Below, one piece after another: positions 1 through 6,762 of a stretch of 12,771 nucleotides of DNA; position 1 is the first letter of the stretch; the number at the start of each line of letters is the position of its first letter. The DNA comes from DASQDT01 sp036380435. GTDB taxonomy: Bacteria; Acidobacteriota; Blastocatellia; Pyrinomonadales; Pyrinomonadaceae. The stretch is taken from assembly GCA_036380435.1 (NCBI GenBank), contig DASVES010000372.1, positions 1-12,771 on the forward strand. Reading direction: 5' to 3'. Under the pieces are notes generated by a model. That model did no database searches. It saw nothing but the letters and a program-made list of their open reading frames with translations, and was not told where the DNA came from. The translations under genes and the position numbers were made by a program.

Positions 1-261
1 GACGACCCGTTCCAGGTGCTCGACCGCGAAGGCGTCGGCCAGCTCGTCAGGATGGGCACGGAGCGCGGGCGCGCGGCGAAGCCCGGCCTCAAGGTCGGCA
101 TCTGCGGCGAGCACGGCGGCGAGCCGCGCTCCATCGCCTTCTGCCACGAGACGGGCCTCGACTACGTCTCCTGCTCGCCCTTCCGCGTCCCCGTCGCGCG
201 CCTCGCCGCCGCACAGGCCGCGCTCGCAGACAGACGCGAGGCGGAGACGACGGACAAGTAA
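1..261 (+). CDS. ppdK: Pyruvate phosphate dikinase, C-terminal end (partial)
   Basis: This is the last 86 codons of a gene that begins before the window; frame 1 is open from the first base to a TAA stop. The protein tail reads DPFQVLDREGVGQLV, then LKVGICGEHGGEP, then GLDYVSCSPFRVPVARLAAA. These match the end of the PEP/pyruvate-binding TIM barrel of pyruvate phosphate dikinase. The CGEHGG segment carries the catalytic cysteine of that domain, and the SCSPFRVP(I/V)ARLAAAQA ending is diagnostic of the family. The enzyme interconverts pyruvate, ATP and phosphate with PEP, AMP and pyrophosphate in the cytoplasm. PEP synthase and PTS enzyme I share the fold but differ in this ending. It runs toward the ATP-grasp gene on the same strand, but a repeat element lies between, so joint transcription is doubtful. 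Confidence 0.93.
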   Translation, partial: DDPFQVLDREGVGQLVRMGTERGRAAKPGLKVGICGEHGGEPRSIAFCHETGLDYVSCSPFRVPVARLAAAQAALADRREAETTDK

Positions 262-291
262 TCACCGCCGGCCTATAACGGAGGTCGCCGG

Positions 292-457
292 AATTAACAT
301 GGATGAACAGATCAGAAACGGGTGATGAGTGATGAGTGATGAGTGATAAGAAAGAAAAGAAGCTGTTAGCTGTTGGTTAATCGCTAAGAGCTAACTGCTT
401 CTTATCACTTATCACTCATCACTCATCACTTCTTCATCCTGCCCATCCATGTTAATT
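292..457. repeat. Palindromic heptamer-repeat element (REP/MITE-like)
   Basis: A 166-bp imperfect inverted repeat fills most of the gap between ppdK and the ATP-grasp gene. The outer arms (292-305 and 444-457) are perfect 14-bp complements, aattaacatggatg and catccatgttaatt. Inside lie four direct heptamers (GTGATGA three times, then GTGATAA, 322-349) facing four complementary heptamers (TTATCAC twice, TCATCAC twice, 402-429). A further near-perfect arm pair, aagctgttagct and agctaactgctt, surrounds the centre. The base composition is far more AT-rich than the neighbouring genes. It codes for nothing visible and has no transposase. It could fold into a long RNA hairpin and might end ppdK transcription, but its structure suggests a dispersed, non-autonomous element. 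It reaches to within 9 bp of the next start codon. Confidence 0.8.
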
Positions 458-466
458 TTCGTGCCC

Positions 467-1819
467 ATGCGCGAACGACTGATCGCTGAGTATCACGAAC
501 TGCTCAAGGCGGACGAGACTTTGACGCCGGAGTTTTTCGCGCGGCTCAAGGGCGCGATGACGGTGCGGCGGCTGGTCTACGGCGAGCGCCAGATAGGAGT
601 CTCGCTCAGGCCCCACCTGCTCACCCGCGCGCAGTACGACGACCTCGCGCGCTCCTCGGAAGTCCTCGCCGGTGCGTTCGAGAAAATCACGGCGGCTCTA
701 ATCGCCAACCCTTCAATGATGAGCGAGGTCGGCCTCAACGAGCGCGAGCAGAGCCTCGCGCTCGTCAACCCCGGCTTCTCCAACTCGTCCGTGACGACAC
801 GGCTCGACGCCTTCATCGGCCGCGAGGGTGTGAAGTTCGTCGAGTACAACGCCGAGAACCCTTCGAGCCTCACCGACCAGTCGGGCCTCAACCAGATTCT
901 CTTCGAGGTGCGCGCGCTTCAGAAAATCTCCGGGCGCTACCGCCTAAGGCAGTTCGACCCCGCGGAGGCGCTGCTCGACGCGCTGCTGGAGACCTTCCGC
1001 GAGTGGGGAGGCCGAAGCGTCGTGCCCAACGTCGCTATCGTTGACTGGGCGGGCGTGCCGACCGAAGGCGAGTTCATCCTGCTGCGAAACTACTTCGTCG
1101 GCCGCGGCGTGCCGACCGTCATCTGCTCGCCCGAAGAGCTGGAGTACGACGGCACGCGCCTGCGCCGCGGCGACTTTCCGGTAGACCTCGTTTACAAGCG
1201 CGTCATCATCCACGAACTGCTCGCGCGGTGCGACGATATGCACCCGCTCATGCGCGCCTGCCGCGATGGCCGCGTCTGTCTGGCCAACCCCTTCCGCTGC
1301 AAGATCGCGCACAAGAAGGCCGCCTTCGAGTTGCTTACGGATGACGAGCGCGGGGGCTGGTTCACGTCCGAAGAGAGGGAAGTCGTCCGCCGCACGGTGC
1401 CGTGGACGCGCCGCGTCCGCGAGCGGAAGACTTCGCACCGGGGGCGCGAGGTTGATTTAATCGAGTACGTGCGCCGCGAGCGCGAGTTGTTCATCATCAA
1501 GCCGAATGACGATTACGGCGGCCAGGGCATCACGCTCGGGCCGCGCGCGGGCGAGCAAGAGTGGGACGAGGCGATAGGGCGTGCGCTCGTGGGCGACTAC
1601 GTCGTGCAGGAGGTGGTGGAGCTGCCGGTCGAGGAGTTCCCCGTCTTCGGCGAAAGCGAGTGGTCGATGCAGCCGATGTACGTGGACACCAACCCGTTCC
1701 TCTTCCGCGGGCGCGTCGAGGGCGCGATGGTGCGCCTTTCCGGCTCGCCCGTCGTCAACGTCACCTCGGGCGGCGGCGAGACGGGCTTCTTCGTCATTGA
1801 GGGAGCGGCCGGCGAGTGA
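467..1819 (+). CDS. Circularly permuted ATP-grasp-like protein
   Basis: A 450-residue soluble protein with no signal peptide or membrane span. Visible motifs are FVEYNAENPSS (about 124-134), DLVYKRVIIHELL (240-252), KIAHKKAAFELL (279-290), the nucleotide-loop-like KPNDDYGGQGI (345-355), YVVQEVV (378-384), and a closing segment with NVTSGGGETG (431-440). The E/N-rich first motif, the lysine in KPNDDYGGQG and the late QEVV resemble circularly permuted ATP-grasp enzymes of the glutathionylspermidine-synthase-like group, which ligate a carboxylate to an amine using ATP; the substrate cannot be inferred. An earlier in-frame ATG at 449 lies inside the palindromic element and would add only MLIFVP, so 467 (MRERLIAEYHE) is preferred. 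No strong ribosome binding site is visible. The 3' end overlaps the convergent small membrane protein by 26 bp. Confidence 0.72.
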   Translation: MRERLIAEYHELLKADETLTPEFFARLKGAMTVRRLVYGERQIGVSLRPHLLTRAQYDDLARSSEVLAGAFEKITAALIANPSMMSEVGLNEREQSLALVNPGFSNSSVTTRLDAFIGREGVKFVEYNAENPSSLTDQSGLNQILFEVRALQKISGRYRLRQFDPAEALLDALLETFREWGGRSVVPNVAIVDWAGVPTEGEFILLRNYFVGRGVPTVICSPEELEYDGTRLRRGDFPVDLVYKRVIIHELLARCDDMHPLMRACRDGRVCLANPFRCKIAHKKAAFELLTDDERGGWFTSEEREVVRRTVPWTRRVRERKTSHRGREVDLIEYVRRERELFIIKPNDDYGGQGITLGPRAGEQEWDEAIGRALVGDYVVQEVVELPVEEFPVFGESEWSMQPMYVDTNPFLFRGRVEGAMVRLSGSPVVNVTSGGGETGFFVIEGAAGE

Positions 1820-2054
1820 AGAGTCGCGGGAGACAGCCTCCGACGTACTGCCCGAGGAAGAAAGCGCCGACGAGGACGGGGAACGAGGCGAGCTGCCAGC
1901 CCAATCCGCTCAGGACGCGCAGCGCGATGACCGCGGGCACCGGCAGGTGTATGGCCAGGAACCACTGCCGCGAGCGCGCGGGCACGCGGGAGCGCCAGTA
2001 GCCGAACGGCAGGTTAATCACAAAGACAAGTACGGCGACGAACAGTAGTCTCAT
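1794..2054 (-). CDS. Small integral membrane protein (86 aa)
   Basis: The protein is almost entirely hydrophobic, with about three membrane spans (residues 2-18, 31-50 and 55-74) separated by the basic loop YWRSRVPARSRQW and ending in a basic tail. The pattern NLPFGYWR, then QWFLAIHLPVP, then FPVLVGAFFLGQ looks like a conserved hypothetical family rather than a chance frame, but I do not know a function. The AAAGGTGG stretch just before the ATG is a plausible if close Shine-Dalgarno site. It is the last minus-strand gene of the cytochrome block, 98 bp after the octaheme gene, with a heptamer-repeat element in that gap. Its final 26 bp overlap the end of the ATP-grasp gene tail to tail. Membership of the cytochrome operon is inferred from direction only. 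Confidence 0.68.
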   Translation of the reverse strand: MRLLFVAVLVFVINLPFGYWRSRVPARSRQWFLAIHLPVPAVIALRVLSGLGWQLASFPVLVGAFFLGQYVGGCLPRLFTRRPLPQ

Positions 2055-2067
2055 TGTCCACCTTTAT

Positions 2068-2138
2068 GGAGTGAGCAGTAAGCAGTGAGCAGTCAACCAC
2101 CATTTCGCCTTAGCTGCTCACGGCACACCGCTCACTCC
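2068..2138. repeat. Second heptamer-type inverted repeat
   Basis: A smaller relative in style of the 292-457 element. One side has GTGAGCA, GTAAGCA, GTGAGCA in direct tandem (2071-2091). The other side has the complement TGCTCAC (2115-2121), and the outer arms GGAGTGAGC (2068-2076) and GCTCACTCC (2130-2138) are perfect 9-bp complements. It sits between the octaheme gene and the small membrane protein gene. The heptamer sequence differs from the first element (GTGAGCA versus GTGATGA) but period and symmetry are the same. It could act as a terminator or processing hairpin after the octaheme gene. Confidence 0.62.
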
Positions 2139-2152
2139 TTTGCTATCCCACC

Positions 2153-3775
2153 TCAACGGCTAGTCGTCCACACCTTCCCCGCGTGGCAGTCGGTGCACTG
2201 GAACTGCGAGATGTCGCCGAGGTTGAGGGGGTGTTCGAAGCCGCGGTTGCCCTTGTGACAGGCGGCGCACTGGAACTCGCCCTGCGTGCCGAGCGCGACG
2301 GGGTGGCGGAACAATCCGTTCGCCGCCTGCGTCCTGACCCCTCCCTCCGTCTGGTCGAGCGTGGTGTGACAGATGCGGCAGTCCTTGCTGATCGTGAGTC
2401 CCGTATTGCTTACGTGGTCGCCGTCGTGGCAGCGGAAGCACCCTTGGGCGTAGAAGTGGCCGATGTTGTTCGGATGCGTCTGCCAGTCGGTCTTCATTTC
2501 GGGGAAGGTATAGGTCTGGAAGATGCGCTGCACCTCCGAGACCGCGCCGCGGATCGCATCACTCTTGCCGGAATACACGTCGGGGTAGTTGTCGCGGTAG
2601 AACGCCTCCAGCCCGTTAGCGATGGAATGAACCGCCTCGTCGGTCGTCGCGTAGGACTTCGAGAGCAGCGCGACCGACTCGCGCTTGATGAAGGGAAGAG
2701 AGGCGTCGAGCTTCCCGGCAGCAAGCGAGTCGTCAACGGAGCGGTCGGGCGGCTGGTAAATATGCGTCGGGCGGTTGTGGCAGTCGATGCAGTCCATCCG
2801 GCGCTTCGGGGCCGCGGCGATCTGCTCCGGCGTGAGCTTGGAGTCGCGCGCGGTGTACTCGACGACGTTGCCTGCGCGGTCTTTCCAACTGACCCAGGCG
2901 ATGTCCTGCCGCTGCTCGTCCGTGGAGACGAAGGTGATCTCGTTGGCGAGGTTCATGTGCCAGTGGATGCCGGAGACGGGGCCGGACTCGGGGCTTCCGC
3001 CGCCGACGTGGACGAGCATCCGGGTCTCGCGCGGCGAGTTGGCCTCGTCGTAGCCGAAGTGCTTGAACTCCTTCATCTCGTCGCCGTGGAACTTGTCCGG
3101 CCAGTGGCAGTGGGCGCACGTCTCGGTCGCGGCGCGCATGTTGTGCACGGGGCTTTTAATCGGCCGCGAGTAGGTGCCGAAGGTGACGTGGTAGAGCTGG
3201 CGCACGCCCGAGAGCTTCGAGCGCACGTACCACTCCGGCCCCGGCCCGACGTGGCAATCGACGCAGCGGACGTTCGCGTGCGGCGCGACCCTGAAGGCAG
3301 TCAGCTCCGGCTTCATCACGTGACAGCTCTCTCCGCAGAACTGCACCGACTCGGTGTGCTCGTAGGCGCGGTAGCTGCCGAACGCGCTCATGAAGATGAA
3401 GACGAAGACCACGCCGGCGAGGCCGATGAAGTTTCGGCGCCGGCGGGGGTCGTTTAAGTCGAGCACGGGGAATGTCGGAACCGCGTCGGGCGTGCGCCGC
3501 CGCCTGCGCCGCTCGCGCCACATCCCCAGCAGGACGAGGACGACGCCGAAGAGCATGAAGCCGGGGAGGATGATGTAAGTGAGGATGCCCAGGTAGGGGT
3601 TGTCCGACCCCGAGGTCAGCTCGATGAGGAACAGCATCACGATGCTGGTGAGGCTCGCGGCGGCGACCGCCCCGCCGGCGAGGCTCAGGTAGTTGCGGAG
3701 CAGGCTCGGGGATTTCGGCGGAGGCTGTTGCTTCTCCTCCGCCTCGACGGGTGCAGCTTGTCTCTCCTCGCTCAT
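2153..3775 (-). CDS. Membrane-anchored octaheme NapC/NirT-like cytochrome c
   Basis: A 540-residue protein with three membrane spans (about 32-52, 61-85 and 115-133), then a periplasmic domain with eight heme sites: an unusual CX3CH (CGESCH, 147-152) followed by CVDCH 171, CAHCH 220, CIDCH 329, CFRCH 446, CRICH 466, CAACH 503 and CTDCH 527. The span followed by FCGESCHVMKPE and RCVDCHVGPG is the signature of the NapC/NirT/NrfH family, which takes electrons from membrane quinols and passes them to periplasmic cytochromes. Members usually have one span and four or five hemes, so this one is enlarged at both ends. The start at 3775 has AGAAGGAGG just upstream; an upstream in-frame ATG at 3826 would add an arginine-rich stretch without such a site. 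Role here: likely quinol end of the electron chain, analogous to CymA. Confidence 0.88.
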   Translation of the reverse strand: MSEERQAAPVEAEEKQQPPPKSPSLLRNYLSLAGGAVAAASLTSIVMLFLIELTSGSDNPYLGILTYIILPGFMLFGVVLVLLGMWRERRRRRRTPDAVPTFPVLDLNDPRRRRNFIGLAGVVFVFIFMSAFGSYRAYEHTESVQFCGESCHVMKPELTAFRVAPHANVRCVDCHVGPGPEWYVRSKLSGVRQLYHVTFGTYSRPIKSPVHNMRAATETCAHCHWPDKFHGDEMKEFKHFGYDEANSPRETRMLVHVGGGSPESGPVSGIHWHMNLANEITFVSTDEQRQDIAWVSWKDRAGNVVEYTARDSKLTPEQIAAAPKRRMDCIDCHNRPTHIYQPPDRSVDDSLAAGKLDASLPFIKRESVALLSKSYATTDEAVHSIANGLEAFYRDNYPDVYSGKSDAIRGAVSEVQRIFQTYTFPEMKTDWQTHPNNIGHFYAQGCFRCHDGDHVSNTGLTISKDCRICHTTLDQTEGGVRTQAANGLFRHPVALGTQGEFQCAACHKGNRGFEHPLNLGDISQFQCTDCHAGKVWTTSR

Positions 3776-3867
3776 GTGCCTCCTTCTTCGCGGTCGCGGC
3801 CGGCGCTCCCGATGCGCGCCGGACACTCTCGCCCCTGCTATCTGAATCCTTTCGGGGCCGCCACGCG

Positions 3868-3931
3868 AACATAAAGGGCCGCCCGCGCCGTCACCGCTCG
3901 GGCGGGTGCGACGCGGGCGGCCCTTTATGTT
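3868..3931 (-). terminator. Perfect 20-bp inverted repeat between two cytochrome genes
   Basis: The arms 3868-3887 and 3912-3931 are exact reverse complements over 20 bp (core aagggccgcccgcg and cgcgggcggccctt, flanked by AT-rich ends), separated by a 24-nt loop that itself contains a small CACC/GGTG pairing. It lies 58 bp past the monoheme cytochrome stop and 92 bp before the octaheme start. The RNA hairpin would be very stable, but there is no T run after it, so it may be a terminator, a processing or stability element, or a factor-dependent pause site. Confidence 0.6.
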
Positions 3932-3989
3932 CCATGTCGGCGCACGCGCCCGGCGGCGTGTGCCGGCCGCTCCGCGCGCTTCCTCCCGG

Positions 3990-4313
3990 CTACTGCTTCA
4001 CAGACTTCATGTGGGCGGTGAGCGCCTTCGCCTGTTCGGCCGTGATGCCCTTCGCCTCGTAGGCGGGCATCTTGGGCGTCACGTCGTCTTTGCCCTTGAG
4101 GATGATCTCGACGAGCGGCTCGTCGGCCTTCGTCGCGTCGAACTTCTTCTCCGCCTTCTGGCCGTGGCACATCGCGCACTTCGCCTTGTAGACGGCCGCC
4201 GCGTCGAAGTCGTCGGGCGAGGCGCTGGCCGTCGTGGGCGACTGCCCGGCGAGGGCCGCGACCAGCAGCGGGAGGGTGATGAGGGCGACCGCGAGCATCT
4301 TTATTCTGTACAT
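3990..4313 (-). CDS. Small periplasmic monoheme cytochrome c
   Basis: A 107-residue protein with a Sec signal peptide (MYRIK, hydrophobic 7-22, likely cleavage near TASA-S at about 31) and one heme site, CAMCH (46-50). A methionine in PKMPAYE (Met82) is the likely sixth ligand, and the C-terminal helix TAEQAKALTAHMKSV is typical of class I cytochromes c. Such proteins shuttle single electrons in the periplasm. The longer in-frame extension up to 4472 is rejected because it would bury the signal peptide behind about 53 low-complexity residues; a GGAAGG stretch lies about 11 nt before the chosen ATG. It is 239 bp downstream of the 308-residue nonaheme gene and upstream of the octaheme gene, fitting a carrier between the quinol dehydrogenase and the outer conduit. 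Confidence 0.9.
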   Translation of the reverse strand: MYRIKMLAVALITLPLLVAALAGQSPTTASASPDDFDAAAVYKAKCAMCHGQKAEKKFDATKADEPLVEIILKGKDDVTPKMPAYEAKGITAEQAKALTAHMKSVKQ

Positions 4314-4552
4314 GATTCCGTCTTCCTTCCTCGAATCTGTCGGCGGCCGGCGCCGCCTGCCCTCGTCGGTGCAACGGGCGTGCCGGATGGCTGCTGCCGC
4401 GGGAGGGCGTTTTTCCGGGGATAAAGACGGAACTGCGACCCCGCCCCGTCCGGGCGGCGTGCTTTCGCGCACCTTGATGGGTAACTTTCCGCAAGGCTCC
4501 GGTTCTCATCAGACGGCTAAGTCATGGCACGCCACGTCCGTAAGCTGATAAT

Positions 4553-5479
4553 TCAGAAGTGCCACGTGTTCCCCTCGTGGCACCTCTTGCAGTCGGAGAA
4601 GTCGTCGCCTCCGAAGGCACGCCGGTCGTTGTGACATGTCATGCAGCTCTGCGCGCGCGGGCTCGCGTGATGCATGAGCGGCTGCGGGGACGTGACCTGC
4701 CGGCCCTGCGGCGCGCCCGCCCTCACCGTGTGGCACTCGTTGCAGCCCAGACCCTTGCGCGTGTGCTCGGCGTGGCTGAAGTTGACGCGGAAGGCCGGCG
4801 CCGTCTCAGGCGTCCGGCGGTAGCCGCCGAGGTTGTGGCAGGTGTTGCACGAAGAGATGTCCTGACCACCGGCTTGCGCGCCCGGCGTGTGGCACTGGAA
4901 ACATGTTGTGTGCGCGCCGAAGCTGATGGGAATCGAGAGCGCGACGCCGCGGCGCTCGGGCCGGTGACAGGCCGAGCAGTTCGACGCGGGGCGCGCGCCG
5001 CCGCGCGCGTGCGTCGCGTGGTCGAAGCGGACGTTGAAGCTGCGCAGGGTGGGGAACGGCTTGACGGCGCCCGACTGTGGGTCGGCGTGGCAGATCGTGC
5101 AGATCGGACTCGACGTGTCGGCGAACTGCTGCGTATGGCACCCCGAGCAGGGTGTGTGGCCGACGGAGCGCACGGGGCGCGGCGAGTTGTCGTCGCGCTT
5201 GTGGCACAGGGCACACGGCAGACGTGCGTGCTGCGCGTTGGTGTGCGTGAATCTCGAATAGTCGGCCTGCGACTCTGCTGTGACGATTTCGCCCGTTGAA
5301 GTCTCGACCTCCGACGGGGCGGGCGCGGTGGAGGCGCGGGCGCCGAGCAGGAGCGTGAGTGCAAAGACGAGGCAGGCGGAGGCGATGGCGGCGAGCGAGA
5401 GCCAACGGCGCCAGCGCGACGCGCGCGTCGCCGACGGGCCGGACGGATGTTGCTCAAGCGGTTCGTGCATGACAGACAT
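4553..5479 (-). CDS. Nonaheme c-type cytochrome (308 aa)
   Basis: The N-terminus has a basic RWRRW followed by a hydrophobic stretch (about 28-46) and GARAS, either a signal peptide or an uncleaved anchor. Nine CxxCH sites follow: CALCH 89, CSGCH 111, CTICH 127, CSACH 168, CFQCH 193, CNTCH 211, CNECH 246, CMTCH 279 and CKRCH 297. Several are preceded by F-x-H-x-x-x-H or F-x-H-x-x-H (FTHTNAQH, FDHATH, FSHAEH), the bis-histidine pattern of class III/c7-like multiheme cytochromes. The start follows the previous gene's stop by only 6 bp, so the two are co-transcribed. The first third resembles that neighbour (DYSxFxH, AQH, C..CH, ICTICH/ICSVCH, PFPTL), indicating paralogy. Role: electron transfer, periplasmic or at the cell surface; the exact partner is unknown. 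Met4 (5470) is an alternative start. Confidence 0.9.
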   Translation of the reverse strand: MSVMHEPLEQHPSGPSATRASRWRRWLSLAAIASACLVFALTLLLGARASTAPAPSEVETSTGEIVTAESQADYSRFTHTNAQHARLPCALCHKRDDNSPRPVRSVGHTPCSGCHTQQFADTSSPICTICHADPQSGAVKPFPTLRSFNVRFDHATHARGGARPASNCSACHRPERRGVALSIPISFGAHTTCFQCHTPGAQAGGQDISSCNTCHNLGGYRRTPETAPAFRVNFSHAEHTRKGLGCNECHTVRAGAPQGRQVTSPQPLMHHASPRAQSCMTCHNDRRAFGGDDFSDCKRCHEGNTWHF

Positions 5480-5485
5480 CGCCGC

Positions 5486-6736
5486 TCACTTCTTCGTCGC
5501 CGCCGGGAGCGCGGCCGTGTGTGACGCCGGCGTGAGCAGCCGCCCGTTCACGACGTGGCACGAGGTGCAGGTGAATGCCGGGTCGGCGAGCTTGCGCGCG
5601 ACCGCCGTGTTGAGAAGCCCGTCGGGCGTCGGCTCGATGTGGCAGCCGGTGCCCTCGCCGCCGCAGCTCAGAACGGGCACGCGCCGGGCCTGCGGCTCGG
5701 CGGCGTTCATCTGCGCCGTCTTGTGGCAGGCCGTGCAGGCAAGGTCGTGTGGCGGCCACTCGTGGCGGAAGCGCGCGACCTCACGTCCGGCCCAGCGCCG
5801 CAGCGTCGCGCGGTCTGAGACGTTCATCGAGGCGGCCAGCTTCGGGTCGAAGTCGTCGTGCGCGCTCACGAGGCCGAGCCGCGCGGCCGCGGGCAGGAGC
5901 TTGTGACACGCGGCGCAGTTGGTCGGCATCGGCTCGATGCCGCCTTCGGTCGAGTGGCACGTGAAGCACGACGCGTGGTCGCGCGGTGAGGTTTTGAACG
6001 TGCCCTTCTTGAGCCAGAAGGCGTCTTCGGCCAGAGTCTTCGGCCGCGCCGTCACGTACTCGTCGTCGGCGTCTCCCTGCGGTTGAAAGGTCTGATGACA
6101 CGTCGCGCAGGCGGCGTTCTGTTTGGCCGGGTCGTCCTGCCGCGGCGCGGCGTCGGTTTTGAACGAGGCCCTGACGTAGCGCGCCTCCCTGCTCCCTTCA
6201 ATTTCTAACTCGCCGAACAGTCCCTCGTGCTTGTCGTGCGGGAAGGAGACGCCGAAGTCGGAGGCGGCCCGTTGCCCCTTTGGCGAGGCGTCGTAAGTGT
6301 CGGCGAGCGTAGGGAAGGGCCAGCGCACGGTGTTGCGCGGGGTGGCGCCGACGTGGCAGACCGAGCAGATTTTCGGCTGGGGCCGCTCGCGCGCGAAGAA
6401 CTGCTGGCGGTGGCAGTCGAGGCAGGAGGAATGTTCGGGGTATTCGGCGATGTCGGGGAAGGGTTCCTTCTGCCGCGCCTGCTTCCAGTTGGCCGAGGGG
6501 AATTTGTGGCACGAGTCGCAGGCCTTCTGGTGCTGCGCGGTGGCGTGGTCGAAATTCGAGTAATCAATGCGGGGCGCCCGCCCGGCGGGGGCGCGGCGTG
6601 GCCCCTGTCGTGAGCGACGCTGCGGCTCGGTTTCGACGCCGGGCGCGGCGGCAATGGTCGAGGCCGCGCGCGGGGGCGCAAGCCACAGGAGCACGACCGA
6701 AAGGAAGACGATCAGCGTGGCGGCACGTAGTTTCAT
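5486..6736 (-). CDS. Multiheme c-type cytochrome with an atypical ninth site (416 aa)
   Basis: A Sec signal peptide (MKLRAAT, hydrophobic 8-20, cleavage after about 25-31) precedes a basic linker and eight CxxCH sites: CDSCH 73, CLDCH 105, CSVCH 124, CATCH 210, CFTCH 257, CAACH 274, CTACH 334 and CTSCH 390. Between the last two lies C358-GGEGTG-C365-H366, a CX6CH arrangement that could bind a ninth heme. FDHATAQH and FPHDKH supply distal histidines in the class III style. The N-terminal third is related to the following 308-residue cytochrome. It starts a sub-cluster: a promoter candidate lies about 25 bp upstream, and hairpins separate it from the barrel gene. No lipoprotein cysteine is seen. 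Likely part of the same electron-transfer system as the decaheme/barrel pair; whether it faces the periplasm or the outside is open. Confidence 0.9.
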   Translation of the reverse strand: MKLRAATLIVFLSVVLLWLAPPRAASTIAAAPGVETEPQRRSRQGPRRAPAGRAPRIDYSNFDHATAQHQKACDSCHKFPSANWKQARQKEPFPDIAEYPEHSSCLDCHRQQFFARERPQPKICSVCHVGATPRNTVRWPFPTLADTYDASPKGQRAASDFGVSFPHDKHEGLFGELEIEGSREARYVRASFKTDAAPRQDDPAKQNAACATCHQTFQPQGDADDEYVTARPKTLAEDAFWLKKGTFKTSPRDHASCFTCHSTEGGIEPMPTNCAACHKLLPAAARLGLVSAHDDFDPKLAASMNVSDRATLRRWAGREVARFRHEWPPHDLACTACHKTAQMNAAEPQARRVPVLSCGGEGTGCHIEPTPDGLLNTAVARKLADPAFTCTSCHVVNGRLLTPASHTAALPAATKK

Positions 6737-6762
6737 CGGCTCACCCGGCGAGTACGCGGGGC

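Noticed and set aside
322..429. CRISPR-like array in the heptamer region
   Set aside because: The repeats are only 7 bp, contiguous and arranged as a mirror, with no spacers.
2183..3457. A 424-codon open frame on the plus strand opposite the octaheme cytochrome
   Set aside because: Its product is a valine/arginine/alanine-rich string with no domains, typical of the reverse strand of a GC-rich gene. The opposite strand has eight heme motifs, membrane spans and a ribosome site.
4480..4515. CTGATGAG followed by GAAA on the minus strand, resembling a hammerhead ribozyme core
   Set aside because: The bases that should form stem II between the two motifs do not pair (G opposite G at the closing position), and stems I and III are not evident.
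4559..5299. A 246-codon plus-strand open frame opposite the 308-residue cytochrome
   Set aside because: Arginine/alanine/valine-rich with no recognisable features; a shadow of the nonaheme gene.
5367..5400. Lipoprotein signal in the 308-residue cytochrome (cysteine in AIASAC)
   Set aside because: The residue three before the cysteine is alanine rather than leucine-like, the cysteine is mid-helix, and a signal peptidase I-like GARAS site follows the hydrophobic stretch.
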